Part shown: positions 55,126 to 64,000 of the stretch, piece by piece
Numbering within the stretch: the first letter of the stretch is position 1
How the letters are laid out: each line of letters begins with the position of its first letter
Source: Myxocyprinus asiaticus
Taxonomy: Eukaryota > Chordata > Actinopteri > Cypriniformes > Catostomidae
Assembly: GCF_019703515.2 (NCBI RefSeq)
Contig: NC_059348.1
Span: 20,665,656-20,729,655 of the forward strand
Reading direction: 5' to 3'
Length of the DNA stretch: 64,000 bases
Translations under genes and position numbers: made by a program
Notes under the pieces: model-generated
Told to the model about the DNA's origin: nothing
Database searches by the model: none
The model's input: only the letters and a program-made list of their open reading frames with translations

Positions 55126-55816
55126 AAAACGGCACAACTAGCTGAACTGTGTTGCGTGAACTGGTGGTGTGTGATGGGCAGACTGCTGTGTGCCTCATAA
55201 CCAGCGCACCAGGCCATCATGCAACCTCCCCCAAAGCTCTTATGAGCGTCGAACGGTCCATCAGGAACAAGTCGACTGCCCAACTATAGGGACAGGGTAG
55301 CCCAGCCGAGGCCTCTTTTCCCTCTCTTTTCTCCCCAAAAAGAGTGGAATTTGTTAACTGACTGGGAGCCATAAGTATCTGCGTCGGGGGTGTCCCTACC
55401 AAGGGGAAGACACCGTGGGGGGGGTATTTTGAGTGGAATACGTCACATGGTCTTACTGAGTCTTGTCGGAAGTATGTAATGTGGAGAGGTCCCATGGTAG
55501 GTCCTACCCAAAGGGGGAGGAGTTTCTACAATGCATGGCGACCGGGGGCAGAGGGGCCCCTGCCCAAGGAAGATCTAATTTACCAACAGGGAAACGATTT
55601 TGTGGAAAATATCACACAGGCACTTACTGTTAAATATCAGCACTTACTGAGCTGTCAGCGAGTTTCTCTGCAAACTCAACTGCCACAGGGCTGAGGAAAG
55701 TCATCCAGGGATCACAGTCTGTGAACACTACTGGGAGTCAAGAGCACACGTCTTCCCCTCAAGGGAGGGGAAAGGTGCTATGTGCAAGCAGTACACCCGG
55801 CCAGTTGTCCCGGAAA

Positions 55817-56919
55817 TTACCTGCTTGTGCCTGCCACTACTCGGGATGAGACCGGCTCAATCCGGAGATTGTAGAACCTCACAAAGGTGTTGGGTGTTGC
55901 CCAGCCCGCTGCTCTGCAGATGTCTGCCAAAGAGGTGCCTCTGGCCAGGGCCCAGGAGGCTGCCACACTCCTGGTAAAGTGGGCTCGTAACCCCGCAGGG
56001 GGTGGCACATCCTGAGCCTGATATGCCATCATGATGGCGTCAATGACCCAGTGGGCGATCCTCTGTTTGGAGACAGCGCTTCCTTTCCGCTGTCCACCAA
56101 AGCAGACAAAGAGCTGCTCGGAGCTTCTAAAGCTCTGCGTGCGATCCAAATAGATGCGTAAAGCTCACACTGGACACAGCAATGCCAAAGCTGGGTCTGC
56201 CTCCTCCTGGGGCAGCGCTTGCAGGTTCACCACCTGATCCCTAAATGGGGTCATGGGAACCTTGGGCACATTGCCCAGTCGTGGTCTCAGGATCATGTGA
56301 GATCCAGGCACGTTTCGCTGACAGAGAACGCCTGCAGATCTCCTACCCTCTTGATGGAAGTGAGCGCAGTCAGGAGGGCAGTCTTCAAAGAGAGTGCCTT
56401 AAGTTCAGCAGACTCCAAGGGCTCAAAGGGAGCTCCCCGTAGACCCTGAAGGGCTACAGAGAGGTCCCACGGGGGGACGAGGCGTGGTCTGGAGGGATTC
56501 AACCTCCTAGTACCTCTCAAGAACCTGATGATCAAGTTGTGCTTCCCCAAATACTTACCATCTACTGCATTGTGATACACCGAAATAGCAGCTACATACA
56601 CCTTCAAGGTGGAGGGGGACAGCCGCCCCTCCAGCCTCTCCTGCAGGAAGGAAAGCACTGATCCGATTGTGCATCTCTGGGGGTCTTCGCATCGGGAAGA
56701 ACACCACTTAGCGAACAGACGCCACTTCAAGGCATACAGGCGCCTCGTAGAGGGAGCCCTAGCCTGAGTGATCGTGTCTACCACCACGGGTGGTAGGCCA
56801 CTTAGGTCTTCCACGTCTCGTCCAGGGGCCAGACGTGGAGATTCCAGAGGTCTGGTCATGGGTGCCAGATGGTGCCCCGTCCCTGAGAAAAAAGGTCCTT
56901 CCTCAGAGGAATTCGCCAA
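55817..56919 (-). pseudogene. DIRS tyrosine recombinase
   Basis: N-terminal SAM-like core-binding region (APSTRRLYALKWRLFAKWCS) and the first catalytic Arg in IKRVGDLQAFS (frame 56293-56919). Then a frame break, and the C-terminal half in frame 55817-56149 with HFTRS (His-x-x-Arg), ADICRAAGW and the Tyr nucleophile in FVRFYNL. R, H, R and Y are all visible, but they are split between two frames. Confidence 0.9.
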
Positions 56920-58880
56920 GGTGGGCTGTCGCGAGGAACGTGAGATCCAAGAACCACATCTGGGTGAGCCAGTAGGGTACTACTAGGATGACCTGCTCCT
57001 TTTCCTCCCTGACCTTGCACAGGGTCTGTGCAAGTAGGCTCACAGGGGGAAGTGCATATTTGCATAGTCCAGGGGGCCAGCTGTGTGCCAGCTCATTTAT
57101 ACCGAGGGGTGCCTCGGTCAGGGCGTACCAGAGTGGGCAGTGGGAGGATTCCCGGGAAGCAAACAGGTCTACCTGTGCTCGACCGAATTGACTCCAAATC
57201 AGCTGGACCACCTGAGGGTGGAGTCTCCACTGTCCCCTGAGGGTAACCTGACGTGACAGCGTGTCCGCTGCGGTGTTGAGGTCGCCTGGGATGTGAGTGG
57301 CTCGTAGCGACTTGAGGCGCTGCTGAATCCAGAGGAGGAGACTGCAGGTGAATTGTGACATGCAATGGGAGAGTAGACCACCTTGGCAGTTGATGTACGC
57401 TAGCGATGCTACACGTGCTTGCCCTGGATCAACGGTCGAAACCTCCGCAGGGCGAGCAGTACTACCAACAACTCTAGGCAGTTGATGTGCCAACGCAGTG
57501 TGCTGTGTGCCCGTTGCATACGGCCCCAGTCCGTCTTGGAGGTGTCTGTTGTAACCATGACACACCTGGAGACCTGCTCTAGGGGAACCTCTGCCTGTAG
57601 AAATGCAAGGTCAGTCCACGGGCTGAAGAGGCGGCGACAGATCAGCGTGATGGCCACGCGATGTGTCCCGCGGCGCCATGCCCATCTCGGGACTCGAGTC
57701 TGAAGCCAGTGCTGAAGCGGTCTCATATGCATCAACCCGAGCAGTGTGGCCACCGCTGAGGATGCCATATGCCCCAGGAGCCTCTGAAAAAGTCTCAGTG
57801 GAACCGCTGTTCTCTATCTGAACACCTTCAGACATTTCATCACCGACTGTGCATGCTCGTTCGTGAGTCGCGCTGTCATCAAGACTGAGTCCAACTCCAG
57901 ACCAAGAAAAGAGATGCTCTGAACCGGGGAGAGCTTGCTCTTTTCCCAGTTGACCTGAAGCCCCAGTCGGCTGAGGTGCCGGAGCACGAGGTCCCTGTGT
58001 GTGCACAGCAACTCTCGAGAGTGAGCTAGGATTAGCCAGTCGTCGAGATAGTTGAGGATGCGGATGCCCACTTCCCTTAGCGGGGCAAGGGCAGCCTCTG
58101 CGACCTTCGTGAAGACGGCATACGAAGGCATACGCAGGAAGGGTCTATGTCGAGGTAAGACCGAGACATGAATGTACGCATCCTTCAGGTCTACCGCTGC
58201 GAACCAATCTTGATGCCGGATGCTCTCTAGAATACGTTTTTGCGTCAGCATCTTGAACAGGAGTTTGTGCAAAGCCCGGTTCAGTATTCGCAGGTCCAAT
58301 ATTGGTCGCAACCCATCGCCTTCGGTACAATGAAGTAAGGACTGTAGAACCCTTTCTTTATCTCGGCTGGAGGGACAGGCTCTATCGCGCCCTTGCACAG
58401 AAGAGTAGCGATCTCCAAACACAAGGTAGCGGCATTCTCGCCTTCACCGAGGTGAAGCGGACGCCGCTTAACCTGGGCGGGCGCCTGGCGAACTGAATCG
58501 CATAGCCGAGTCGGATGGTCCGGGTCAGCCATCGCGACAGTTTGGAAAGCACGAGCCATGCACCATGGGGGACCAAGGGAATGATCACGTCGGACGTACC
58601 GGCGGGTGGGGCCTCGTGGCGGGGCGGAGCTCGAGGTGCCACGTTGAGGAGACTCAATCCCCATGGCCATGCTGAGTCCAGGGACATCGAAGCACTTACC
58701 TGGCTCCTGCCGCATACCATTAGATTGGCCGAGGAGGGGGGAGGAGGAATCTCGTCCCCGTAGTCCACTGGAACCAATCCCATGTGGGTGTGTTTGTGCC
58801 ACAGCTGGGCACACAGGGGCGGGGGGTCCGCCATCCAAAATGGGACTGTGGACAGTGGTCGTGACGACGGCCGTGGGCAC
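56903..58880 (-). pseudogene. DIRS reverse transcriptase / RNase H
   Basis: RT: RPILDLRILNRAL, AVDLKDAYIHV, catalytic NYLDDWLILAHS (about 58030-58065). The expected PFGL-type block between DAYIHV…FLRM and FTKVAEAAL is missing, an apparent internal deletion. RNase H follows: VVTTDTSKTDWG, then, in another frame, HIPGDLNTAADTLSR. The end of the ORF contains DLFASRESSHCPLWYAL. Confidence 0.88.
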
Positions 58881-59081
58881 CGGATATGTGACCCAGGAGA
58901 TGAGGGAACCGTTCTTTTGTCAGGCTTTTGGGTGCCGCAGCCTCCTGGGCATGCGGCAACACAAGATTCTCCCGACCCTCCACCGGGGGATGGAGTGGTC
59001 TGTCGACCAGCCCCAGAGAAGTGGGTCTCCTTGCCCCTGGGTCGCCCGTCTAGGGGTCGCTTCGAAGCCTTCCTCGGGTTC

Positions 59082-60430
59082 TTAGCGGCCAGTCGCGAGA
59101 CGGGTGGCGTCTGCTTCCTGCGGAGGGCTCCACGCTGGAGCTAGGCAACGGGCGGGCTGTGGCGGAGCCAGTGTTTTTGCTGCAGGAGGACGCCTTTGGC
59201 GACGAGCAGACAGGATATGTTGTACAACCTCTGTCTGCTTCTTCACCGCCAAGAACTGCTGGGGAAAGTCCTCGACGGCGTCGCCAAACAGGCCAACCTG
59301 GGAAATGGGGGCGTCAAGGAACCGTGCCTTGTCCGCTTCTCCCATCTCGTCCAAGTTGAGCCAAAGGTGGCGCTCCTGGACCACCAGGGTGGACATTGCC
59401 TGCCCGAGAGACCGCGCCGTGACCTTCGTTGCCCGGAGAGTGAGGTCGGTTGCAGAGCTTAATTCCTGCATCGATCCCGGGTCAGAACTACCCTCGTGCA
59501 GTTCTTTTAGCGCCTTGGCTTGGTGTACTTGCAGGAGAGCCATGGCGTGCAGGGCGGAGGCGGCTTGTCCAGCAGCATCGTAGGCTCTAGCCGTCAGGAA
59601 TGACGTAAACCTACAGGCCCTGGACAGGAGTTTCGGGCGCCCACGCCAGGTGGCGGCACTCTGAGGACACAAGTGCATCGTGAGCGCCTTGTCCACCTGG
59701 GGGATCACCGAATACCCCCTGGCCGCTCCGCCATCAAGGGTAGCGAGAGAGGTGGAGCTAAAAGACCGGGACCAGGCAGTAAAAGGTGCCTCCCATGATC
59801 TTGTCAGCTCCTCATGCACTTCCGGGAAGAAAGGAACGGGGGCAGGCGTGGCCTTGGGCGGTGCCCCGTGCCCAGGAACCGATTGTCGAGCCGCGAGGGT
59901 TCAGCGGAGAGTGGAGGGTTCCACTCTAGCCCAATACTCGCAGGCCATCTGGGAAAGCATGTCCTCCATTTCCGCGTCGGAGTGAGACTGGGCAACCGAA
60001 GGAGGAAGCCAAGCCGAAGCCTCTCCGTCAGACTAGCTCTTCGATGCTGCACTTGATAACTCATTGTCTTCCAGAGCTCCGAATGAGAAGTCGAACTCAC
60101 GCTGAGATGAGCTGCCGGTCTCGTGCGAGAGCCTGATTGGGGCAAGCTAGCGTGCTGGGGAATGGGAGGTCCGTGGGGGGATACCCGGCGGAGGTGGTCC
60201 CATTGATGTCCCCAAATCCCCCCCAGTGCTAACCGACATGGCCTCAAACCCGTAGGTAGAAGGACCGGTGCGGGGAACCGCTGGGTTGGTCTTGCAATGA
60301 GGACATGACTCATCCACGAATGATGTCTCCACATGGGTAGTGCCCAGAAATGTAAGACAGTGATCGTGGCCGTCGGATGCGAAGAGATAACGAACGTAAC
60401 CAGGAATAACACACAAACAGAAAGGCATCT
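59082..60430 (-). pseudogene. DIRS gag-like ORF1
   Basis: The frame 59082-59819 carries PEVHEELTRSWEAPFTAW-like sequence continuing upstream without ATG, then DKALTMHLCPQSAATWRGRP and an Ala/Gln-rich helical segment (AMALLQVHQAKALKELHEG). Upstream pieces are in other frames (59804-60412), so the ORF is broken. Confidence 0.75.
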
Positions 60431-60629
60431 TTAAAGAGACGCGTCTTTAAAAAGACGTTCCGTGTGTGCCGCTCTTTCAGAAAGAAAATATACTCTTTTA
60501 GAATATACTCTTTTAAATGTTCTGCCGAAGCGCCCAGGGGCGTTCTCTGCAAACCACAGATGCAGAGGGGGAGAAGCCGCTGAAATGCACCGTAAGATCC
60601 AGCAGAGAGGTGAATGAACTCGGCGGATG

Positions 60630-60853
60630 AATTCAGCTCAATGAATAGAACTGCTCGGCTCCAAAGAGAAAATCTGAATGAATGGTTGCATGCCAGCTCC
60701 TTTTATAACCGTATGTCCGGGGGAGTGGCATGCAAATTCCACACGCCAATTCTTATTGGCCTTTTTTCAAAAAAACAGTGTTTGGGTCTCTCAAGAGTGA
60801 CCCCTAGTGTCATTACATCGACACAACTTAGAGTGAGTGACAGATAGGGAACC
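60630..60853. repeat. DIRS inverted terminal repeat, right copy plus end extension
   Basis: TGGCATGCAAATTCCACACG and GAGTGACCCCTAGTGTCATT mirror the left copy. The extra GAGTGAGTGACAGATAGGGA beyond it pairs with the internal complementary region at 55060-55125. Confidence 0.85.
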
Positions 60854-62480
60854 TAAAGCTCTTGTCTGGACTTCCCAAGCCACTTCTGCATTTCTAACAC
60901 TTAAACATCACTTCACTTCAGCCCCCATACTCTGACATCTTGATCCTTCACTCCCCTTCATTGTTGAAGTTGATTCCTCAAATACTGGCATCGGAGCAGT
61001 TCTTTCCCAGCGCCATGGAAATCCCGCTAAAATGTATCCATGCGTCTTCTATTCACACAAACTAACTCCGGCAGAACAAAATAACAACGTGGGAAACCGT
61101 GAACTCTTGCCAGTGAAAGCTGCTCTGGAGGAATGGCAGCACTGGTTAGAGGGCACACATCATCCCTTCACTGTTTTGACTGACCACCGCAATCTTGAGT
61201 ATTTAAAGTCTGCCAAAAGGATGAATCCAAGACAGGCCTGCTGGGCTCTTTTCTTCTCTAGATTCAACTTCTCAGCTACCTACTGCCCTGGCTCTAAAAA
61301 CTCTAAAGCCGACGCCCTATCGGGAATCTATCCCTCTGAGTCTGTTGAGCCTACGCAAACCATACTTTCCCACTCGATCATTGCTGCCCCGGTTCAGTGG
61401 AGTATTGTGAGGGATATTGAACAAGCTGCCTAGACCGAACCATCTCCTCCCAGTTGTCCTAGGGATCGCACCTATGTGCCAACTGACCTTCGCCCCCGAG
61501 TCATTCACTGGGTTCATTCCTCGAGTTCCAGACACCCAGGTGAGAATCGCACTATTCAGTTAGTCCGAAACAAGTTCTGGTGGCCTACCCTGGCCCACGA
61601 TGTCACACAATATGTAAAAGGTTGCTCTGTCTGTGCACAAAACAAGTCTTCTAGGCTTCTCCCTGCAGGACTTCTTCACCCTGCCTGTCCCTCGATGACC
61701 CTGGTCACACATAGCAATTGACTTCCTCACGGATTTACCTCCCTCACAAGATAACACCACCATTATGGTGACAGTGGACCGATTCTCGAAAGCATGCTGC
61801 CTCATTCCTCTCCCAAAGTTACCCTCAGCTCTAGAGATGGCAGAGGCCCTCTTTCATCATGTATTCAAACTCTATGGCCTGCCCGAGGACATTGTTTCTA
61901 ACCGGGGCCCGCAGTTTACATCAAGGGTGTGGAGAGAATTCTGCAGACTCCTCAATGTCAACGTCAACCTCTCTTCTGGATATCATCATCAATCTAATGG
62001 CCAGACAGAGCACCTTAATCAGGAGGTGAGCCGCTTCCTTCACACCTTCTGTCTCAGTAACCAGTACGATTGGTGTCGGTTTCTCCCCTGGGCCGAATAC
62101 GCTCAGAATTCCTAATGTAATTCCTCAACTGGTATGACTCCTTTTCAGTGCATCCTAGGCTATCAACCACCCCTCTTCCCTTGGTCAGGAGAACCCACTA
62201 AATTGCCCTCTGTCCAACATTGGATGCAGCATAGTGTCCAGGATTGGGAATCAGCTCATGTTCACCTTCAAAGGGTGGTACGTCGGCAGAAACTACAGGC
62301 AGACTGACACCGTAGACCTTTCCCCACACTCCGACCAGGCCAATGTGTGTGGTTATCTACTCGGGACCTCTGCCTACGCCTTCCTTGCAAGAAGCTTTCA
62401 CCCAGGTATGTGGGTCCGTCATCTTTACGATCTCCTAATGTCCCAAGCTTACCTAGAATGGTCCAGTTATGTAATGTATT
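60854..62480 (+). pseudogene. gypsy RNase H and integrase, right part
   Basis: RNase H begins in sequence equivalent to the RT/RNase H linker, with [20 protein letters not shown], then [20 protein letters not shown] and [12 protein letters not shown]. Integrase: HHCC zinc region (VIHWVHSSSS…CSVCAQ), a frame break at about 61715, first Asp in VTVDRFSKA, second catalytic position in [10 protein letters not shown] (Asn for the usual Asp), Glu in [10 protein letters not shown], and a stop at 62113-62115. The C-terminal region (about 62240-62430) is shifted. Confidence 0.9.
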
Positions 62481-62631
62481 CATAATATTCGGGTAATTCT
62501 GTGACTTAATGGCAACCCAACTGCAATGTCATAGGTCCACTTCACCTTCCAATTCCACTTTTATGTTCTCCTGTGTGATCCAAAAATATACAGATACAAA
62601 AGCAAATAAAAATAGAACATAAGATTCTTCT

Positions 62632-63022
62632 GTCATGGAATGTAGTATGTAAGTTTCTTTTAAAATTAGAGAAAGTCATGATAGACAGGTGGTAGCTTTT
62701 TATAGCTATTAGTTCATCACTCAGAATGACTTAAAATAGCCTACAACACCTTTCTCTAAATGCTTATTGAAGGAAGTATGGCAGGATGCAGGAAAAATGG
62801 TTGAGTATTGTTTTAGGTATAAAATATCTACATCTAGTGCATTTTTTGTCCATTTATAGTCTTTAAACAACAGCTTGGCTCCATACCTAGTTAAAAACCA
62901 GCTAATTTCAAGACGTTGACGTCATGAAGTCGTCACGTGGGTCACCCGCTGTGTAAGACACTCAAAGCACAAGATGTTCTGTCTGTCAGACGCTTGGGTT
63001 TTGGCACAGAGTTCCCGCCATA
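62632..63022 (-). repeat. right terminal inverted repeat of the composite element
   Basis: Reverse complement of 47175-47598. It has a CRE palindrome TGACGTCA at 62918-62925 and an E-box CACGTG at 62934-62939, both altered in the left arm. Confidence 0.9.
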
Positions 63023-63028
63023 GTGGAT

Positions 63029-64000
63029 AGGGTTGCCACTTTTGGAGCTGTAGAATAAAGGACACTCTCTCTAAAATTGTACACAGGTGGGTGGAGGTGG
63101 AGAAAAATAGTTCTTACATTTTATACCAATATTAAAACTACAGAGATGACTGCACAACAGTCTTATTTTAAAAAATCGTAACATTTTTTAATGATACAAG
63201 TCTAATTTGTGTCGATACGCCATTAATACATTTAAGGCCGAGTCCAAAACACTGAAAAGATTTCATTTGATTATTCCCCAACAGTAATCAGAATCATTCT
63301 GTCCTGTGAAGTTTTTTTGAAAAACATCAGCAGAACATGGCCGGGTCTAATATGGGGATACGGAAGGCCTTGCCCCCATACATTTTCCTTGTGCCCCCAA
63401 CCAAAAAAATAAAAATCCCCAACCTACCTACCACCAACCCCTTAACTGCCCTAACCAAAGATCACATCCTAGTACTGGCCCCGAAGCAGATGAAATCTAG
63501 ATTGTGTCAGCTGGCTATGAGGCTTAGGTTTCGAGTAACACTGAAGCAAAGCTATTTTTACTCCTACGGTGATCAGTGAGAGGAAGGACAGTGATGATTG
63601 ACAGACAAATGGGCGAGGTCATGCAGCTGCATGTGCATTCACTGCACGTTCTCTTGCCATCGGACTGTAGTTGCGGGGAGGATGATGAGGTGCTAACACA
63701 TCCGCCAGAGGATCATCCCATGCTGAAACTGCAGATCAGAGTGATTTCTTAAGCTGAGCTCATTGTTTATGTCATGCTTTGGATGAAGGTGTAAGACTGA
63801 GTCCATCTCTGCTGAGAAAGACCAGTTTGGACGGGAGCATGTAAATGGGGTCAGGGTTGGATGGTGAATTTGACTACTTTTGCATGTGTTTGCTTTCTCA
63901 GCAAATTTATTTTGATATTGTCCTTTCTTGTCTGATTTAATCAACAGCTCACCAGACCTCTAAAGTAAGAAGAGAGATCGCTTCTCAAATAAATGTGGGG
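63029..64000. other. right flank, no gene recognised
   Basis: Mixed composition. An 80-codon open frame (63337-63579) has no recognisable domain. Human synteny would predict polr2d beyond wdr33, but no POLR2D exon was recognised here. Confidence 0.4.

Larger units (their letters stand above)
54783..60853 (-). mobile_element. DIRS-type tyrosine-recombinase retrotransposon
   Basis: Inserted in the gypsy element in opposite orientation. Both ends carry inverted repeats: GTTGTGTCAATGTAGTGACA… at the left (about 54833-55000) and its reverse complement at the right (about 60630-60828). No target duplication was seen, typical of DIRS. Genes on the minus strand: gag-like ORF, RT/RNase H, tyrosine recombinase. 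All are present but frame-broken. Exact end bases are uncertain by about 20 bp. Confidence 0.9.
51928..62480 (+). mobile_element. Ty3/gypsy LTR retrotransposon, 3'-truncated and split
   Basis: Order gag, protease, RT, RNase H, integrase, as in Ty3/gypsy. The DIRS-type element separates RT (left) from RNase H (right) between about 54783 and 60853. Without that insertion the body is about 4.5 kb. The integrase C-terminus ends near 62480 in degraded sequence and the 3' LTR is missing. Many frame breaks make it inactive. Confidence 0.92.
47175..63022. mobile_element. 15.8-kb composite element bounded by ~400-bp terminal inverted repeats
   Basis: The same 6-bp word GTGGAT flanks it at 47169-47174 and 63023-63028. 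The inside starts TATGGAGGGAACTC and ends GAGTTCCCGCCATA-like (right end …CAGAGTTCCCGCCATA). The arms are 47175-47598 and 62632-63022. The interior consists of later insertions (inner fold-back, Tc1, gypsy, DIRS). No transposase matching the outer arms was recognised, so the superfamily is unassigned. A 6-bp duplication could arise by chance, but its exact placement at both arm edges supports transposition. Confidence 0.6.

Noticed and set aside
58663..59144. Plus-strand open frames in the DIRS element
   Set aside because: Antisense shadows of the GC-rich minus-strand ORF1 and RT.
63337..63579. 80-codon open frame
   Set aside because: No recognisable domain, no splice context, no conservation that I could identify.

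Overview
This window is vertebrate nuclear DNA, most likely from a teleost fish and probably a cyprinid. That reading is inferred from the intron-rich genes, the fish-type SINEs and fold-back MITEs, and the Tc1, hAT, DIRS and Ty3/gypsy elements. There is no sign of bacterial gene organisation, CRISPR or operons. Five cellular genes occupy the first 47 kb. About 16 kb of nested mobile DNA fills most of the rest.

Left to right: (1) the 5' two-thirds of mitofusin 1 (mfn1) on the minus strand; eleven coding exons run off the left edge. (2) A secreted collagen/C1q protein on the plus strand, eight coding exons, best matching erythroferrone (erfe). (3) A Tc1 transposon copy, itself split by a SINE. 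(4) A minus-strand atypical dual-specificity phosphatase with its coding region in one exon. (5) The single-exon Golgi-transport gene sft2d3 on plus. (6) wdr33 on minus, 22 coding exons plus a 5' non-coding exon, encoding the AAUAAA-recognition subunit of the mRNA 3'-end processing machinery. The sft2d3/wdr33 pair in opposite orientation is also found in human 2q14.3. All exon joins given were checked for GT/AG borders and phase continuity by reading the sequence. mfn1 gives 444 residues in the window, erfe 292 and wdr33 1151, with no internal stops.

From about 47.17 to 63.02 kb, next to the wdr33 promoter, lies a nested mobile block. Roughly 400-bp inverted repeats bound it, flanked by the same 6-bp word GTGGAT on both sides. 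Inside are an inner fold-back repeat interrupted by a Tc1-like transposon whose transposase has one internal stop, and a 5'-LTR-bearing Ty3/gypsy retrotransposon with broken frames, interrupted in turn by a complete-looking but decayed DIRS-type (tyrosine recombinase) retrotransposon in the opposite orientation. A tRNA-derived SINE sits in the gypsy gag region. The insertion order can be read from which element interrupts which.

The introns and intergenic spaces hold more SINEs and MITEs. Several have exact target-site duplications, including a hAT-type element nested inside a fold-back MITE in a wdr33 intron. The host genes are unrelated in function (mitochondrial fusion, iron hormone, phosphatase, vesicle traffic, polyadenylation) and are linked only by position.
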